A DNA stretch of 64,000 nucleotides, from NCBI RefSeq assembly GCF_025642255.1, contig NZ_CP106759.1, positions 1,267,501 to 1,331,500 on the forward strand, given 5' to 3'. Origin of the DNA: Stenotrophomonas maltophilia (GTDB taxonomy: Bacteria > Pseudomonadota > Gammaproteobacteria > Xanthomonadales > Xanthomonadaceae). Within the stretch, counting starts at the first letter, position 1; every line of letters begins with the position of its first letter. This document shows positions 9,424 through 19,259 of the stretch, in pieces. The notes beneath the pieces were generated by a model. The model did not search any database. It was not told where the DNA came from and saw only the letters and a program-made list of their open reading frames with translations. A program made the position numbers and the translations under genes.

Positions 9424-9450
9424 CCCGCATCGGCCGATGCGGGTTTTTTT
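9424..9450 (+). terminator. Attenuator (rho-independent terminator) before asnB
   Basis: Perfect inverted repeat CCCGCATCGG/CCGATGCGGG (9424-9443) followed by seven T (9444-9450). It lies after the Asn-rich leader ORF and before asnB, so it would end most transcripts unless the 5' arm is captured by the identical upstream segment at 9362-9374. A second weaker hairpin (GCCCGGG/CCCGGGC, 9453-9476) follows. Confidence 0.85.
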
Positions 9451-9532
9451 GTGCCCGGGCGCAGCGCTACCCGGGCCTGGATGGCCGGTCGAACACCTTT
9501 CCCCTCGTAGAACCGACAACAGGAGTTCCCCC

Positions 9533-11224
9533 ATGTGTTCGATCTTCGCAATCTTCGGCCTGCAGGCCGGTGATGATCTTCCCGCCCTGCGCCGGCATGC
9601 GTTGGAGCTGTCGCAGCGGCAGCGTCATCGTGGCCCGGACTGGAGCGGCGTCTACCTTGATGAAGGTGCACTGCTGGTGCACGAGCGGCTGGCCATCGTC
9701 GATCCGGCGGGTGGCTCGCAGCCGCTGTTGTCGGCGGACGGTCAGCTGGCGCTGGCGGTCAACGGCGAAATCTACAACCATCAGCTGCTCAAGGCCGCGC
9801 TGGCCCACCCCTACGACTTCCAGACCGGCTCGGACTGCGAGGTGATCAACGCGCTGTACCGGCAGGGAGGCTCGCCGTCCCGCTGGCTGGAGCAGCTCAA
9901 CGGCATCTTCGCCTTCGCGCTGTGGGACCGCGATGCAGGTCGCGTACTGGTGGCGCGCGATCCGGTCGGCGTGGTGCCGCTGTACTGGGGGCACGACGCG
10001 CAGGGGCGCCTGCGTGTGGCCTCGGAGATGAAAGCGTTGGTGGATACCTGTGCCGACGTTGCCCAGTTCCCGCCGGGTCATTACTACGACAGTGCCAGTG
10101 GCGAACTGGTGCGCTACTACCAGCAGCCCTGGCGCGAGTATGCGGACGTTGAAGGGCGCCAGGCCGATCTGGCCGAGCTGCGACAGGCCTTTGAACATGC
10201 AGTGGAACGCCAGCTGATGAGCGACGTGCCGTACGGCGTGCTGCTGTCCGGTGGACTGGATTCGTCGCTGGTGGCCGCCGTCGCCGCCCGCTATGCCCGC
10301 CGCCGCATCGAAGATGGCGGCCAGAGCGAAGCCTGGTGGCCGCGCCTGCATTCGTTCGCGATCGGGCTGAAGGGATCGCCCGATCTGGCCGCCGCCGCCG
10401 TCGCCGCCGAAGCGCTGGGCACCGTGCACCACGGCTTCGAGTACACCTTCGAGGAAGGCCTCGACGTGCTCCCCGAGGTGATCCGCCATATCGAAACCTA
10501 CGATGTCACCACCATCCGCGCGTCCACGCCGATGTTCCTGCTGGCACGGCGGATCAAGGCGATGGGGGTGAAGATGGTGTTGTCCGGCGAAGGCAGCGAC
10601 GAGATCTTCGGCGGCTACCTGTACTTCCACAAGGCACCGGACGCGCGCGAATTCCACCAGGAGCTGGTGCGCAAGCTCGATGCCCTGCACAACTACGATT
10701 GCCTGCGTGCCAACAAGTCAATGATGGCCTGGGGCGTGGAGCCCCGCGTGCCGTTCCTGGACCGCGACTTCCTCGATGTGGCGATGCGCATCGACGCCGC
10801 GCACAAGATGGTCGGCAGCGGCTTCGGCGGTCGCCGTATCGAGAAGGCGGTGTTGCGTGAAGCGTTCGATGGCTATCTGCCGGACAGCATCCTGTGGCGC
10901 CAGAAGGAGCAGTTCAGCGATGGCGTCGGCTATGGCTGGATCGACGGATTGAAGGCGCACGCCGAGGCGCAGGTCAGCGACCGGGTACTGGCCGCCGCCG
11001 ACAAGCGCTTCCCTCACAACCCGCCGCAGACCAAGGAGGCGTACTACTATCGCCACCTGTTCGAACAGTTCTTCCCGAGCAGGGCCGCGGCCGAAACGGT
11101 CCCGGGTGGAAAATCGATCGCCTGTTCCTCGCCGGCCGCGATTGCCTGGGACGCGAGTTTCGCCGCAGCGGCCGATCCGTCCGGCCGGGCGATTGCCGGG
11201 GTACACGAGCAGGCCCTGGCGTGA
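9533..11224 (+). CDS. asnB: Glutamine-dependent asparagine synthetase B
   Basis: Makes asparagine from aspartate, ATP and glutamine in the cytosol. The 563-residue protein begins MCSIF, giving the catalytic N-terminal Cys after Met removal, followed by a class II glutaminase domain (HRGPDWSG, HERLAIVDP, VNGEIYNH). The synthetase domain carries the PPi loop LLSGGLDSSLVAA (about residue 240) and LSGEGSDEIFGGYLYF. AGGAG lies upstream of ATG 9533. The C-terminus is extended by an Ala-rich stretch beyond the conserved FFPS region. The leader upstream suggests regulation by asparagine supply through attenuation. Confidence 0.95.
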   Translation: MCSIFAIFGLQAGDDLPALRRHALELSQRQRHRGPDWSGVYLDEGALLVHERLAIVDPAGGSQPLLSADGQLALAVNGEIYNHQLLKAALAHPYDFQTGSDCEVINALYRQGGSPSRWLEQLNGIFAFALWDRDAGRVLVARDPVGVVPLYWGHDAQGRLRVASEMKALVDTCADVAQFPPGHYYDSASGELVRYYQQPWREYADVEGRQADLAELRQAFEHAVERQLMSDVPYGVLLSGGLDSSLVAAVAARYARRRIEDGGQSEAWWPRLHSFAIGLKGSPDLAAAAVAAEALGTVHHGFEYTFEEGLDVLPEVIRHIETYDVTTIRASTPMFLLARRIKAMGVKMVLSGEGSDEIFGGYLYFHKAPDAREFHQELVRKLDALHNYDCLRANKSMMAWGVEPRVPFLDRDFLDVAMRIDAAHKMVGSGFGGRRIEKAVLREAFDGYLPDSILWRQKEQFSDGVGYGWIDGLKAHAEAQVSDRVLAAADKRFPHNPPQTKEAYYYRHLFEQFFPSRAAAETVPGGKSIACSSPAAIAWDASFAAAADPSGRAIAGVHEQALA

Positions 11225-11312
11225 CCGGCAGCGCCAGGCCACGACCGGCGGGCGCGCAGCGTCGGCGCAGGCAAGGACGTATCATCGCCCCCCTGCACAT
11301 TGGGGAATGTTC

Positions 11313-12695
11313 ATGGACGTACAGAGCGAGGGCCGGGCGCCGCCGATGAAGTGGGGGTGGCGCTACGTGGCCTGGGCCGGGCTGCCGTTGCTGGCCGGCC
11401 TGCTGCTGGCGCGGTATGCCGGGCCGGCGGCGCCTGAAGCGGTCGCACGCGCCACGGTTGCCGACGAAGGCAGCTGGGCCCGGCATCTGTCATCGCCGCT
11501 GGGCCTGTTCCTGCTGCAGCTGCTGGTCCTGCTGCTGGTGGCCAAGGGCGCGGGAGCGCTGCTCAAGCGCTTCGGCCAGCCGGCGGTGATCGGCGAAATG
11601 GCGGCAGGCCTGATGATGGGCCCGTTGGTGCTGGGCAGCCTGTTGCCGCAGTTGCATGGCGCGCTGTTCCCGGCGGCGTCGCTGGCGCCGTTGGGCCTGC
11701 TCAGCCAGCTGGGTGTGCTGATGTTTCTGCTGGTGGCCGGTGCCGAACTCGACCTGGCCGCACTGCGCGGACGACGGCGGTTCGCGTTCACCGTCAGCCA
11801 TGCCGGTATCGCCGTGCCATTCATGCTGGGCGTGGCCCTGGCGATCTGGCTGTACCCGCAGCACGGTCCGCAGGGCGTGGGCTTCACGTCCTTCGCGCTG
11901 TTCGTCGGGATATCGATGAGCATCACGGCATTCCCGGTGCTGCTGCGGATCCTCGCCGATCGCGGCATCACCCATACGCCGCTGGGACAGACCGCCATTG
12001 CCTGCGCGGCACTCGGCGACGCCACGGCCTGGTGCCTGCTGGCGCTGATCGTGGCGGCTGCACAGGCTGGTGGCTGGCTGCCGGCAAGCCTCAACCTGCT
12101 GGGCGTGGTGGCCTTCGTGGTGCTGATGCTTGGCCTGGTGAGACCGTGGTTTGCCCGCCAGCAGGTCGTGGCAGGACGCGAAGGACGGTGGTTGCTGGGC
12201 ATCCTGCTGTTGTCGCTGGCCAGTGCGTTGGTGACCGAGATGCTGGGCATCCATGCGTTGTTCGGTGCATTCGCTGCGGGCGTGGCGGTGTCATCCAATG
12301 CGCCGCTGCGCGCACTGCTGATGGCCCGCGTCGAGCCGTTCGCGGTGACCCTGCTGCTGCCCCTGTTCTTCGCCATGACCGGCCTGCGCATGCGCGCCGA
12401 CGCACTGCACGCCGGCGACATCGTGCTGTGCCTGGTGGTGATCGCGGTGGCCACGGCCGGCAAGCTGCTGGGCACATTCAGTGCCGCCCGCAGCACCGGC
12501 CTGCCGGCCCGCGAGGCATGGCGGCTGGGAGCGCTGATGAACACGCGCGGCCTGATGGAACTGATCGTGCTCAACCTGGGCTATGAGCTGGGCCTGCTCG
12601 GGGATCGCCTGTTCGCGGTGCTGGTGGTCATGGCACTGGTGACCACTGCGATGACCGGGCCGTTGTTGAACCTGATCGAGCGCCGCCGCACCTGA
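11313..12695 (+). CDS. CPA2-family cation:proton antiporter
   Basis: 460-residue polytopic inner-membrane protein with about 12-13 hydrophobic segments. It has features of the monovalent cation:proton antiporter-2 family: GQPAVIGEMAAGLMMGPLVLG early, LFLLVAGAELDL, FVGISMSITAFPVLLRIL, and MNTRGLMELIVLNLG near the C-terminus. There is no TrkA-N/KTN regulatory domain, so it is the short form. GGGGA precedes the ATG by seven bases. The substrate ion (Na+, K+) cannot be read from the sequence. It may be transcribed from its own promoter after asnB. Confidence 0.85.
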   Translation: MDVQSEGRAPPMKWGWRYVAWAGLPLLAGLLLARYAGPAAPEAVARATVADEGSWARHLSSPLGLFLLQLLVLLLVAKGAGALLKRFGQPAVIGEMAAGLMMGPLVLGSLLPQLHGALFPAASLAPLGLLSQLGVLMFLLVAGAELDLAALRGRRRFAFTVSHAGIAVPFMLGVALAIWLYPQHGPQGVGFTSFALFVGISMSITAFPVLLRILADRGITHTPLGQTAIACAALGDATAWCLLALIVAAAQAGGWLPASLNLLGVVAFVVLMLGLVRPWFARQQVVAGREGRWLLGILLLSLASALVTEMLGIHALFGAFAAGVAVSSNAPLRALLMARVEPFAVTLLLPLFFAMTGLRMRADALHAGDIVLCLVVIAVATAGKLLGTFSAARSTGLPAREAWRLGALMNTRGLMELIVLNLGYELGLLGDRLFAVLVVMALVTTAMTGPLLNLIERRRT

Positions 12696-12698
12696 GCC

Positions 12699-12775
12699 GG
12701 TAGCGCCGGGCCATGCCCGGCGGCTTTGCTGTCCGTCCGCGCTGCGCGCTCGCCGGGCATGGCCCGGCGCTACCC
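12699..12775. repeat. SMAG-type palindromic repeat pair
   Basis: A GTAG-headed copy (12700-12722) and an inverted copy (12751-12773, ending CTAC) enclose a 28-base spacer. It lies between the convergent antiporter gene and the acylase-family gene, where a hairpin pair could serve as a bidirectional transcription barrier. Confidence 0.75.
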
Positions 12776-12777
12776 CT

Positions 12778-15105
12778 CTATCTCGCCGGCACCAGCGTCA
12801 TCACGTGCTGGGCCTTGCCCGGCAGGAACGGCGAGGGGCGGCCATGCACCCAGTCTTCGTGGCCCGCGCCCCAGTAGGGGGACAGCGGGTGGCCACTCTG
12901 GCCACCGGGCATGTGCACGATGCCGTCGGCTTCGTGACCGGGGGAGACAACCATCCGCTGCGAAGCACCGAAATCCGGGGCCTGCACCCGTGGCATGTCG
13001 CGGTCGCCGGGCAACGGCTCGGCCGGCATGCACAACGCGCGGCGTGCGAAGGCGGGCAGGGCGCGACTGACCGGGTGGCAGATCGACGCGGTGTTGCGCT
13101 CTCCCCAGCGGCGCTGGGCCAGCGGTCCCTGGCCGGCAAGATCTGCTTCCAGCTCACGTGCGGCCTTCGCCAGCAACGCATCCCAGCTGTCGATACCGGG
13201 TGGCAGCAGATGTGCCGGGCGCTGTTCCAGCATCGGCCAGACCACGCCTTCCAGCTCGGGCAGCCGCGGCGGCAGGTAGTCGGCGCCCAGCTGTGCGCGG
13301 GCAGGCGCGAGCAGCGCGCCTTCGACCGCATCGAGCACCTTGCCACGGAAGCCGCGGGTGATGCGATAGCTCACCGAGTCCACCGATGCCCGTCCTTCCC
13401 AGTGCGCATTGGCTTCATGCAGGCGCTGCAGTGCAGGGTCGCTGCTGTGTGCGGTGATCTGCTGCAGCAGCGCCCACCAGCGTTGCAGCATTACCGCGCG
13501 GTCATCGAGCTGGATCGCCAGCAGGTCGTGCTCATCGAAACGGTCCTGGACCGCCAGCAGGTCGCGGATCTGCCGCGCGCGGGCGCCAAGGTCGTAGCCG
13601 CCATTGCCGGCCACTGCCAGGGCTGCGCCGTCCAGCACGCGGCCGTTGGCCGTCCACAGACGGTGGTCGGCGGGATCGATCAATGCGGGGGCAGCGTCGC
13701 TGCGCAGCGACCAGGGTGCGCAGGCGTCATTGCGGGCTGGCGCGTAACCGGCCGCCGCACATCCGGGGCCACGGTCCGGACGGGCGCCGATCAGACGCCA
13801 GGCGATGCGCCCGCTGCGGTCGCCGATCACCAGGTTCTGTGCAGGAATGCCGGCGCGGTCGGCCACGCGCAGGGCCTGGTCCAGGTCGCCCGCGCGGGCC
13901 ATGTCGGCGAAATCCAGGCGCACCGCGCCGGGCAGATGTGCGACCCAGCGCAGTGCGTCGCCGCTGCCATCGGCGTGGGTGTGCAGGATCGGCCCCCAGG
14001 CGGTCTCGCGCACCGGGAACACCACGTCATCCTGGCCGGCCACGGCGATGCGCTCTTCGTGCACCGTCACCGGGGCAGTGGCCGGTTCGTTGCGGAAATC
14101 CGCGGTGTCGATGTAGCTGTTGGTGAATCCCCAGGCGATGTGCCCGTTGCTGCCGACGATGACGGCCGGTAGACCGGGCAGCGAGAAGCCACTGATGTCG
14201 ACCTGGCCATCGGCCGCCTGCGGATCGGGATAGCGCAGGCGCACGCGGAACCAGAGACCGGGTGCACGCAGGCCCAGGTGCATGTCGTCGGCAACGATCG
14301 CACGGCCATCGGCAGTGAGGGCGCCGGCCACGGCGAAGTTGTTGCTGCCCACTGCGCCGGTTTCCACCGGCACGGGGGCGGCCGAGGCGGCCAGCGTGCG
14401 CAGATCCAGTTGCCCTGCATCGGGCAGCAGGGCATTGCCGCGCGGCTCGCCGAACAGGGGCGCATCCCATTCGCTGCCCTGGTGCGCGATCAGCGCATGC
14501 AGCGCCGGTGGCACCACCGCCTGGATGCGGCTGAGCGCCAGTTCAGTCCGGTTGCCCGGATCCTGCAGGTCGGCATACATGGCCAGCCCGGCCAGCACGC
14601 TGTCGCTGGCGGTCCATGGCTGCGGCGCCTGCCGCAGCAGCAGGTAGGCCCATGGGCGCACGGAGAGATCGGCCAGGCCCTGGTTGACCCCTTCGACATA
14701 CGCGTTTACCGCCGCGGCGTTGCTGCCAAGGGCGGCCTCCAGATGGGCTTCGGTCCGCGCGCGCAGGCGATGAACCCGCATGCGCTTGTCCACCTCGATG
14801 GCCTTCGGGCCGAACAGCGCAGCCAGTTCGCCGGCTGCGCTGCGCCGCATCAGGTCCATCTCGAAGTAGCGCTCCTGCGCGTGGACACGGCCGAGCGCAC
14901 GCATGGCGTCGGCCTGGCTGCCCGCGGTGATGGTGACCACGCCCAGCGCGTCGCGCTCGACAGTGACTGCTGCGCTTAGGCCGGGCAGGGCATGTTCACC
15001 TTCCAGATCGGCCAGGCTGCCGCGCAGCAGCAGCCACGCTGCCAGGGCCACCACCAGCAGGGTGGCGATCAGCACGCCGAGCAGCCAACGCCATGTACGT
15101 CGCAT
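12778..15105 (-). CDS. Penicillin acylase family hydrolase (Ntn type)
   Basis: 775-residue exported or membrane-anchored N-terminal-nucleophile hydrolase. A hydrophobic segment at residues 8-28 (GVLIATLLVVALAAWLLL) is a signal anchor or signal peptide. The spacer and autocleavage site are visible at TGAVGSNNFAV near residue 250, with the Ser after Gly as the expected catalytic nucleophile of the beta subunit; VERDALGVVTI and HAQERYFEMDLMRR are typical alpha-subunit motifs, and WGFTNSYIDTADF is typical of the beta chain. Members cleave beta-lactams or acyl-homoserine lactones; which one applies here cannot be told. The C-terminal PFLPGKAQ-like segment is intact, so the gene appears complete. 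Confidence 0.88.
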   Translation of the reverse strand: MRRTWRWLLGVLIATLLVVALAAWLLLRGSLADLEGEHALPGLSAAVTVERDALGVVTITAGSQADAMRALGRVHAQERYFEMDLMRRSAAGELAALFGPKAIEVDKRMRVHRLRARTEAHLEAALGSNAAAVNAYVEGVNQGLADLSVRPWAYLLLRQAPQPWTASDSVLAGLAMYADLQDPGNRTELALSRIQAVVPPALHALIAHQGSEWDAPLFGEPRGNALLPDAGQLDLRTLAASAAPVPVETGAVGSNNFAVAGALTADGRAIVADDMHLGLRAPGLWFRVRLRYPDPQAADGQVDISGFSLPGLPAVIVGSNGHIAWGFTNSYIDTADFRNEPATAPVTVHEERIAVAGQDDVVFPVRETAWGPILHTHADGSGDALRWVAHLPGAVRLDFADMARAGDLDQALRVADRAGIPAQNLVIGDRSGRIAWRLIGARPDRGPGCAAAGYAPARNDACAPWSLRSDAAPALIDPADHRLWTANGRVLDGAALAVAGNGGYDLGARARQIRDLLAVQDRFDEHDLLAIQLDDRAVMLQRWWALLQQITAHSSDPALQRLHEANAHWEGRASVDSVSYRITRGFRGKVLDAVEGALLAPARAQLGADYLPPRLPELEGVVWPMLEQRPAHLLPPGIDSWDALLAKAARELEADLAGQGPLAQRRWGERNTASICHPVSRALPAFARRALCMPAEPLPGDRDMPRVQAPDFGASQRMVVSPGHEADGIVHMPGGQSGHPLSPYWGAGHEDWVHGRPSPFLPGKAQHVMTLVPAR

Positions 15106-15228
15106 TGCAGGTCCTTTCCGAACGCCGGGGCCGATTGTAGCCGCAGGCGCAACTGCGACTGATTCCGATTAGATCACCGTATCCCGAAATGGGGCACCCT
15201 ATGCCGCATCGATTCACAGGAGCCCCCC

Positions 15229-15717
15229 ATGAAAGGCAACCCGGACGTCATCGCCTGCCTGAAGGAACTGCTGCGCGGCGAGCTTGCCGCGCGTGACCAG
15301 TACTTCATCCACTCCCGCCGTTACGAGGACCAGGGCCTGTTCGCGCTGTATGAGCGCCTGAACCACGAGATGGAGGAAGAGACCCAGCATGCCGACGCGC
15401 TGCTGCGCCGCATCCTGTTCCTTGGCGGTGATCCTGACATGCGCCCGCACCTGACCGAGCCGGGTACGACGGTGGAGGAGATGCTGCAGAAGGATCTGGA
15501 CACCGAGTACGCCGTGCGCAACAACCTCGCCGCCGGCATGAAGCTGTGCGAAGAGAAGGGCGACTACGTGAGCCGCGACATCCTGCTGGCGCAGCTGAAG
15601 GACACCGAAGAGGACCACGCCTGGTGGCTGGAGCAGCAGCTGGGCCTGATCAAGCGCATCGGCCTGGAGCTGTACCAGCTGAGCAAGATCGACGGCAGCG
15701 GCGCCCCGGCGCACTGA
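15229..15717 (+). CDS. bfr: Bacterioferritin
   Basis: 162-residue four-helix-bundle iron-storage protein that assembles into a 24-mer cage. The di-iron centre residues appear in [20 protein letters not shown] and [16 protein letters not shown]; the Met in HEMEEE corresponds to Met52, the haem ligand that separates bacterioferritin from plain ferritin. [17 protein letters not shown] supplies the last ligands. No associated bfd ferredoxin gene is next to it. The ATG is preceded by AGGAG. A strong terminator follows at 15802-15829. Confidence 0.95.
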   Translation: MKGNPDVIACLKELLRGELAARDQYFIHSRRYEDQGLFALYERLNHEMEEETQHADALLRRILFLGGDPDMRPHLTEPGTTVEEMLQKDLDTEYAVRNNLAAGMKLCEEKGDYVSRDILLAQLKDTEEDHAWWLEQQLGLIKRIGLELYQLSKIDGSGAPAH

Positions 15718-15801
15718 ACCGGTACCGTCGCCCGCCAGCACCGGAGCATCGCTCGCCAGCCTTCGCCCGCCAGCCGCTCCACCGCCCGCCAGCCGACAAC
15801 G

Positions 15802-15829
15802 AAAAAGCCGGGGAATGCCCCGGCTTTTT
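15802..15829. terminator. Bidirectional terminator after bfr
   Basis: Stem GCCGGGG/CCCCGGC with loop AATG, flanked by five A and five T, so it can work on both strands between bfr and the converging parC. Confidence 0.85.
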
Positions 15830-15850
15830 CGTGTCTGGTGCTGCGTTTCG

Positions 15851-15873
15851 GTAGCGCCGGGCCATGCCCGGCG
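15851..15873. repeat. Single SMAG-type palindrome
   Basis: One GTAG-headed copy of the GCCGGGCCATGCCCGGC palindrome in the bfr-parC intergenic space. Confidence 0.7.
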
Positions 15874-15882
15874 GGCAGAGCT

Positions 15883-15921
15883 GGGGTCAGAGCCCTTTCC
15901 GTTGGAAAGGGATCCGACCCC
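15883..15921. repeat. GGGGTC-type long palindrome
   Basis: Inverted repeat with outer arms GGGGTC/GACCCC and inner arms CCCTTTCC/GGAAAGGG. A related palindrome with the same GGGGTCAGA head lies at 62379-62417, so this is a second dispersed repeat family distinct from SMAG. Confidence 0.65.
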
Positions 15922-15927
15922 GCTGCG

Positions 15928-18171
15928 TCATTCCACTGACAGGCCTTCGACCTTCTGCCAGCCACGCGGCAGCAGGTGGCCGCGGGTCGCCCGCGCGCCG
16001 AGGTAGGCATCGAGCTCGTTGAACTTCAGGCCCATCGTGCGCTGGCCGGCGCGCACCTGCAGGGTCTGCCCCGGCCCGATCGCCACGATGGCGACCACGC
16101 GTTCCGTGGCCAGCTTGGCCTTGGGGATCTCGATGATCTTGTTGCCCTTGCCCTTGTCCAGTTCGGGCAGATCGCTGGCCGGAATCGCCAGCAGGTTGCC
16201 CGAGCTGGTCACCGCCACGATGCGGTCGCTCTCGACATTGGCGACCACCGCCGGTGGCAGCACCGACGAGCCGGCGGACAGGTTCAGCATCGCCTTGCCG
16301 GCCTTGTTGCGGCCGATCAAGTTCTCGAAGCGGGTGACGAAGCCGTAGCCATGGCTGGACGCGAGCACGAAGCGTGCGTCCGGCTCGGCGCTGGCCAGGG
16401 TGACGAAGCTGGTGCCGGGCGCCGGCGAGAAACGGCCGGTCAGTGGCTCGCCGTTGCCCCGCGCAGAAGGCAGGGTGTGCACCGCCGTTGAATAGGCCCG
16501 GCCTTCGCTGTCCAGGAATGCGACCTGCTGGGTGCTGCGCGCGCGCACGGCGCCCTGCAGCGCATCGCCATCGCGATAGGACAGGGCCGACGCGTCCACG
16601 TCATGACCCTTGGCGGCGCGGATCCAGCCCTTCTGCGACAGCACCACCGTCATCGGCTCGCTCGGCACCAGTTCGGTCTCGTCGATGGCCTGCGCCGCCT
16701 GGCGCTGGACCAGCGGCGAGCGGCGCTCGTCGCCGAACTTCTTCGCATCGGCTTGCAGCTCGTCGCGGATCAGCTTCTTCAGCTTGGCCTTGCTGTCGAG
16801 GATGCCGATGATCTTCTCGCGTTCCTTGGCCAGCTCGTCCTGCTCGCCGCGGATCTTCATTTCCTCCAGGCGGGCCAGCTGCTTCAGCTTGGTCTCCAGG
16901 ATGTACTCGGCCTGTTCTTCGGACAGGCCGAAGCGCGCGATCAGTGCGGCCTTCGGTTCGTCCTCGGTACGGATGATATGGATCACCTCGTCCAGGTTGA
17001 GGAAGGCCACCAGCAGACCTTCCAGCAGGTGCAGGCGGCGTTCGACCTTCTGCAGGCGATGCTGCAGGCGGCGGGTGACGGTGTTGCTGCGGAACGTCAG
17101 CCATTCGCTGAGCAGCATCTTCAGGTTCTTCACCTGCGGACGGCCGTCCAGCCCGATCACGTTGAGGTTGACGCGGTAGCTGCGCTCCAGGTCGGTGGTG
17201 GCGAACAGGTGGCCCATCAGCTGCTCGGCATCGACGCGGTTCGAGCGCGGCACCAGCACCACCCGCACCGGATTGGCGTGGTCGGATTCATCGCGGATGT
17301 CTTCCAGCCACGGCAGCTTCTTGGCGCGCATCTGCGCGGCGATCTGCTCGATCACCTTCGAGGGCGATACCTGGAACGGCAGTGCGGTGACCACGATGTT
17401 GCCGGCTTCACGGCTGAACGTCGCGCGCGCACGCACGCTGCCGTTGCCGGTCTCGTACAGGGTGCGCAGATCGTTGGCGGCCGTGATGATCTCGGCGCTG
17501 GAGGGATAGTCCGGGCCTTTCACGTGCTCGCACAGGTCGCGCACGGTGGCATCCGGATCGTCCAGCAGGTGCAGCAGCGCGCTGACGATCTCGTTGAGGT
17601 TGTGCGGCGGCACATCGGTGGCCATGCCCACGGCGATGCCCGTGGTGCCGTTAAGCAGCAGGTGCGGCAGGCGGGCCGGCATCCACGTCGGCTCCTGCAG
17701 CGTGCCATCGAAGTTGGGCGCCCAGTCGGTGGTGCCCTGGCCCAGCTCGCCCAGCAGCACCTCGGCGATGGGGGTCAGCTTGGATTCGGTGTAGCGCATC
17801 GCCGCGAACGACTTCGGGTCGTCGCTGGAGCCGAAGTTGCCCTGGCCCTCGATCAGCGGATAGCGGTAGGAGAACGGCTGGGCCATCAGCACCAGCGCCT
17901 CGTAGCACGCGCTGTCGCCGTGCGGGTGGTATTTACCGATGACGTCACCGACGGTGCGTGCGGACTTCTTCGGCTTGGACGCGGCATTCAGCCCCAGCTC
18001 GCTCATCGAATAGATGATGCGGCGCTGCACCGGCTTCAGGCCGTCGCCGACGAACGGCAGGGCGCGGTCCAGGACCACGTACATCGAGTAGTCGAGGTAG
18101 GCGCGTTCGGCGTACTCGCGCAACGGCAGTTGTTCGAATCCGTGGAACACGGGGCGGGCAAGTTCGGTCAT
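15928..18171 (-). CDS. parC: DNA topoisomerase IV subunit A
   Basis: Catalytic subunit of topoisomerase IV that decatenates daughter chromosomes. The 747-residue protein begins [20 protein letters not shown], has the winged-helix active-site Tyr in [10 protein letters not shown] (about residue 125), and a C-terminal six-bladed beta-pinwheel that includes repeats such as [20 protein letters not shown]. The quinolone-resistance region reads [15 protein letters not shown], with Ser and Glu at the usual positions, so no classic target-site resistance mutation is present. It is a single gene on the minus strand, convergent with bfr. Confidence 0.95.
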   Translation of the reverse strand: MTELARPVFHGFEQLPLREYAERAYLDYSMYVVLDRALPFVGDGLKPVQRRIIYSMSELGLNAASKPKKSARTVGDVIGKYHPHGDSACYEALVLMAQPFSYRYPLIEGQGNFGSSDDPKSFAAMRYTESKLTPIAEVLLGELGQGTTDWAPNFDGTLQEPTWMPARLPHLLLNGTTGIAVGMATDVPPHNLNEIVSALLHLLDDPDATVRDLCEHVKGPDYPSSAEIITAANDLRTLYETGNGSVRARATFSREAGNIVVTALPFQVSPSKVIEQIAAQMRAKKLPWLEDIRDESDHANPVRVVLVPRSNRVDAEQLMGHLFATTDLERSYRVNLNVIGLDGRPQVKNLKMLLSEWLTFRSNTVTRRLQHRLQKVERRLHLLEGLLVAFLNLDEVIHIIRTEDEPKAALIARFGLSEEQAEYILETKLKQLARLEEMKIRGEQDELAKEREKIIGILDSKAKLKKLIRDELQADAKKFGDERRSPLVQRQAAQAIDETELVPSEPMTVVLSQKGWIRAAKGHDVDASALSYRDGDALQGAVRARSTQQVAFLDSEGRAYSTAVHTLPSARGNGEPLTGRFSPAPGTSFVTLASAEPDARFVLASSHGYGFVTRFENLIGRNKAGKAMLNLSAGSSVLPPAVVANVESDRIVAVTSSGNLLAIPASDLPELDKGKGNKIIEIPKAKLATERVVAIVAIGPGQTLQVRAGQRTMGLKFNELDAYLGARATRGHLLPRGWQKVEGLSVE

Positions 18172-18230
18172 GCGGCGTTGTTACCTATGTCGGGAGGCGG
18201 CGACGGCGGTCGCCGCTCGCAATCCTGTGA

Positions 18231-19139
18231 TTATCCGGATGCGGCCGGGGATGCCAAGCCGCGCGCAGGGTCCAGGCCGGTTTCCAGTCCATTCCCGGCC
18301 CGCGCCAGGTAGCGCCCGGGCGGCAGGCCGAAATGGCGGCGGAACACGGTGACGAAGGCGCTGGCGCTGCTGAAGCCCAGCGCATGGGCGATATCGGCCA
18401 CGCTGCGGCCATCGGTCAGCTGCCGCAGCGCTTCGGACAGACGGGCCTGCTGGCGCCACTGCGCGAAGCTCAGCGTGGTCTCGTCGCGGAAGTGGCGGGT
18501 CAGGCTGCGCGGCGAAAGCCCGGCCCAATGCGCCCATTCGGCCAGGCTGCGCTCGTCGGAGGGATCGGCCAGCAGCTGCGAGGCGATCTTCAGCAGGCGC
18601 CGATCGTGCGGCATCGGCAGGTGCATGCGCTGGCGCGGCGCGGTGCGGATCTCATCCAGCAGAACCTCGATGATGTGCTGGTGCTCGGGCGTGGCGACCT
18701 GGTCGAGCGACCAGCTGCAGATCCGGTCCGCCAGTGCCTGCGCCAGCCTGGACAGGCCCAGCACGCAGGGGGCGGCGGGAAGGGCAGTGCAGGCCGGCGC
18801 GGCCAGCGCCATGCCCCAGCCACGCAGCGGGCCGTCCAGAGCGACCGTGTGAGGTTCCAAGGGCGGCATCCAGCCGGCCGAACCGGGCGCCAGCGACCAC
18901 GTTCCATGCGAGGTGCGGGTGGTCAGCAGGCCGCGTTCGACGCAGATCAGCTGCGCACGCTGGTGATGGTGCCAGTCGACTTCACGGGCGAGCCCCTGCG
19001 GACTGTCGAAGCGGAAGCCGACGACCGGCGGGCCATCGTTGCGCTCGAACCAGTCCAGCGCCTCGTTGCGCAGCAACTGCCGGGCCGGGGCGATGTCCCC
19101 CTTGTTCATCCTGTCCGATGGCTGGAATGTGTCATTCAT
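18231..19139 (-). CDS. AraC-family transcriptional regulator
   Basis: 302-residue regulator with an N-terminal cupin-like sensing part (VDWHHHQRAQLICVERG) and a C-terminal double helix-turn-helix (LAEWAHWAGLSPRSLTRHFR and SVADIAHALGFSSASAFVTVFRR). It is divergent from the emrRCAB operon and separated from emrR by about 145 bp, so it could share the control region, but no direct evidence links them. The ligand is unknown. Start MNDTFQPS at 19139 was chosen as the first ATG of the frame. Confidence 0.88.
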   Translation of the reverse strand: MNDTFQPSDRMNKGDIAPARQLLRNEALDWFERNDGPPVVGFRFDSPQGLAREVDWHHHQRAQLICVERGLLTTRTSHGTWSLAPGSAGWMPPLEPHTVALDGPLRGWGMALAAPACTALPAAPCVLGLSRLAQALADRICSWSLDQVATPEHQHIIEVLLDEIRTAPRQRMHLPMPHDRRLLKIASQLLADPSDERSLAEWAHWAGLSPRSLTRHFRDETTLSFAQWRQQARLSEALRQLTDGRSVADIAHALGFSSASAFVTVFRRHFGLPPGRYLARAGNGLETGLDPARGLASPAASG

Positions 19140-19237
19140 TGGCTTGATGGTACTACCGGGCCATCCGTGGCGCCATTAAGGTAGGCGCCTTCACTGATCC
19201 AGCCCGCTGCTGCAACACAGCATTCGATGCCAGATCG

Positions 19238-19259
19238 AATATTTCCATTGAGAAATATT
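19238..19259. promoter_or_regulatory. Candidate MarR-type operator upstream of emrR
   Basis: Inverted repeat AATATTTC-N6-GAAATATT (arms 19238-19245 and 19252-19259) in an AT-rich pocket of otherwise GC-rich DNA, 25-46 bp before the emrR start. MarR-family repressors usually bind such palindromes over their own promoters, so this is the likely autoregulatory site of emrRCAB. Confidence 0.6.

Noticed and set aside
15728-15790. Tandem CGCCCGCCAGC-like repeats after bfr as a functional array
   Set aside because: Only a few irregular copies of a simple GC-rich word before the terminator; no sign of function.
16040-18171. Quinolone-resistance mutation in parC
   Set aside because: The key region reads [15 protein letters not shown] with the usual Ser and Glu, so it looks wild type.
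16603-18312. Plus-strand open frame of about 570 codons opposite parC
   Set aside because: Gln/His/Ala-rich shadow of a complete parC on the minus strand.
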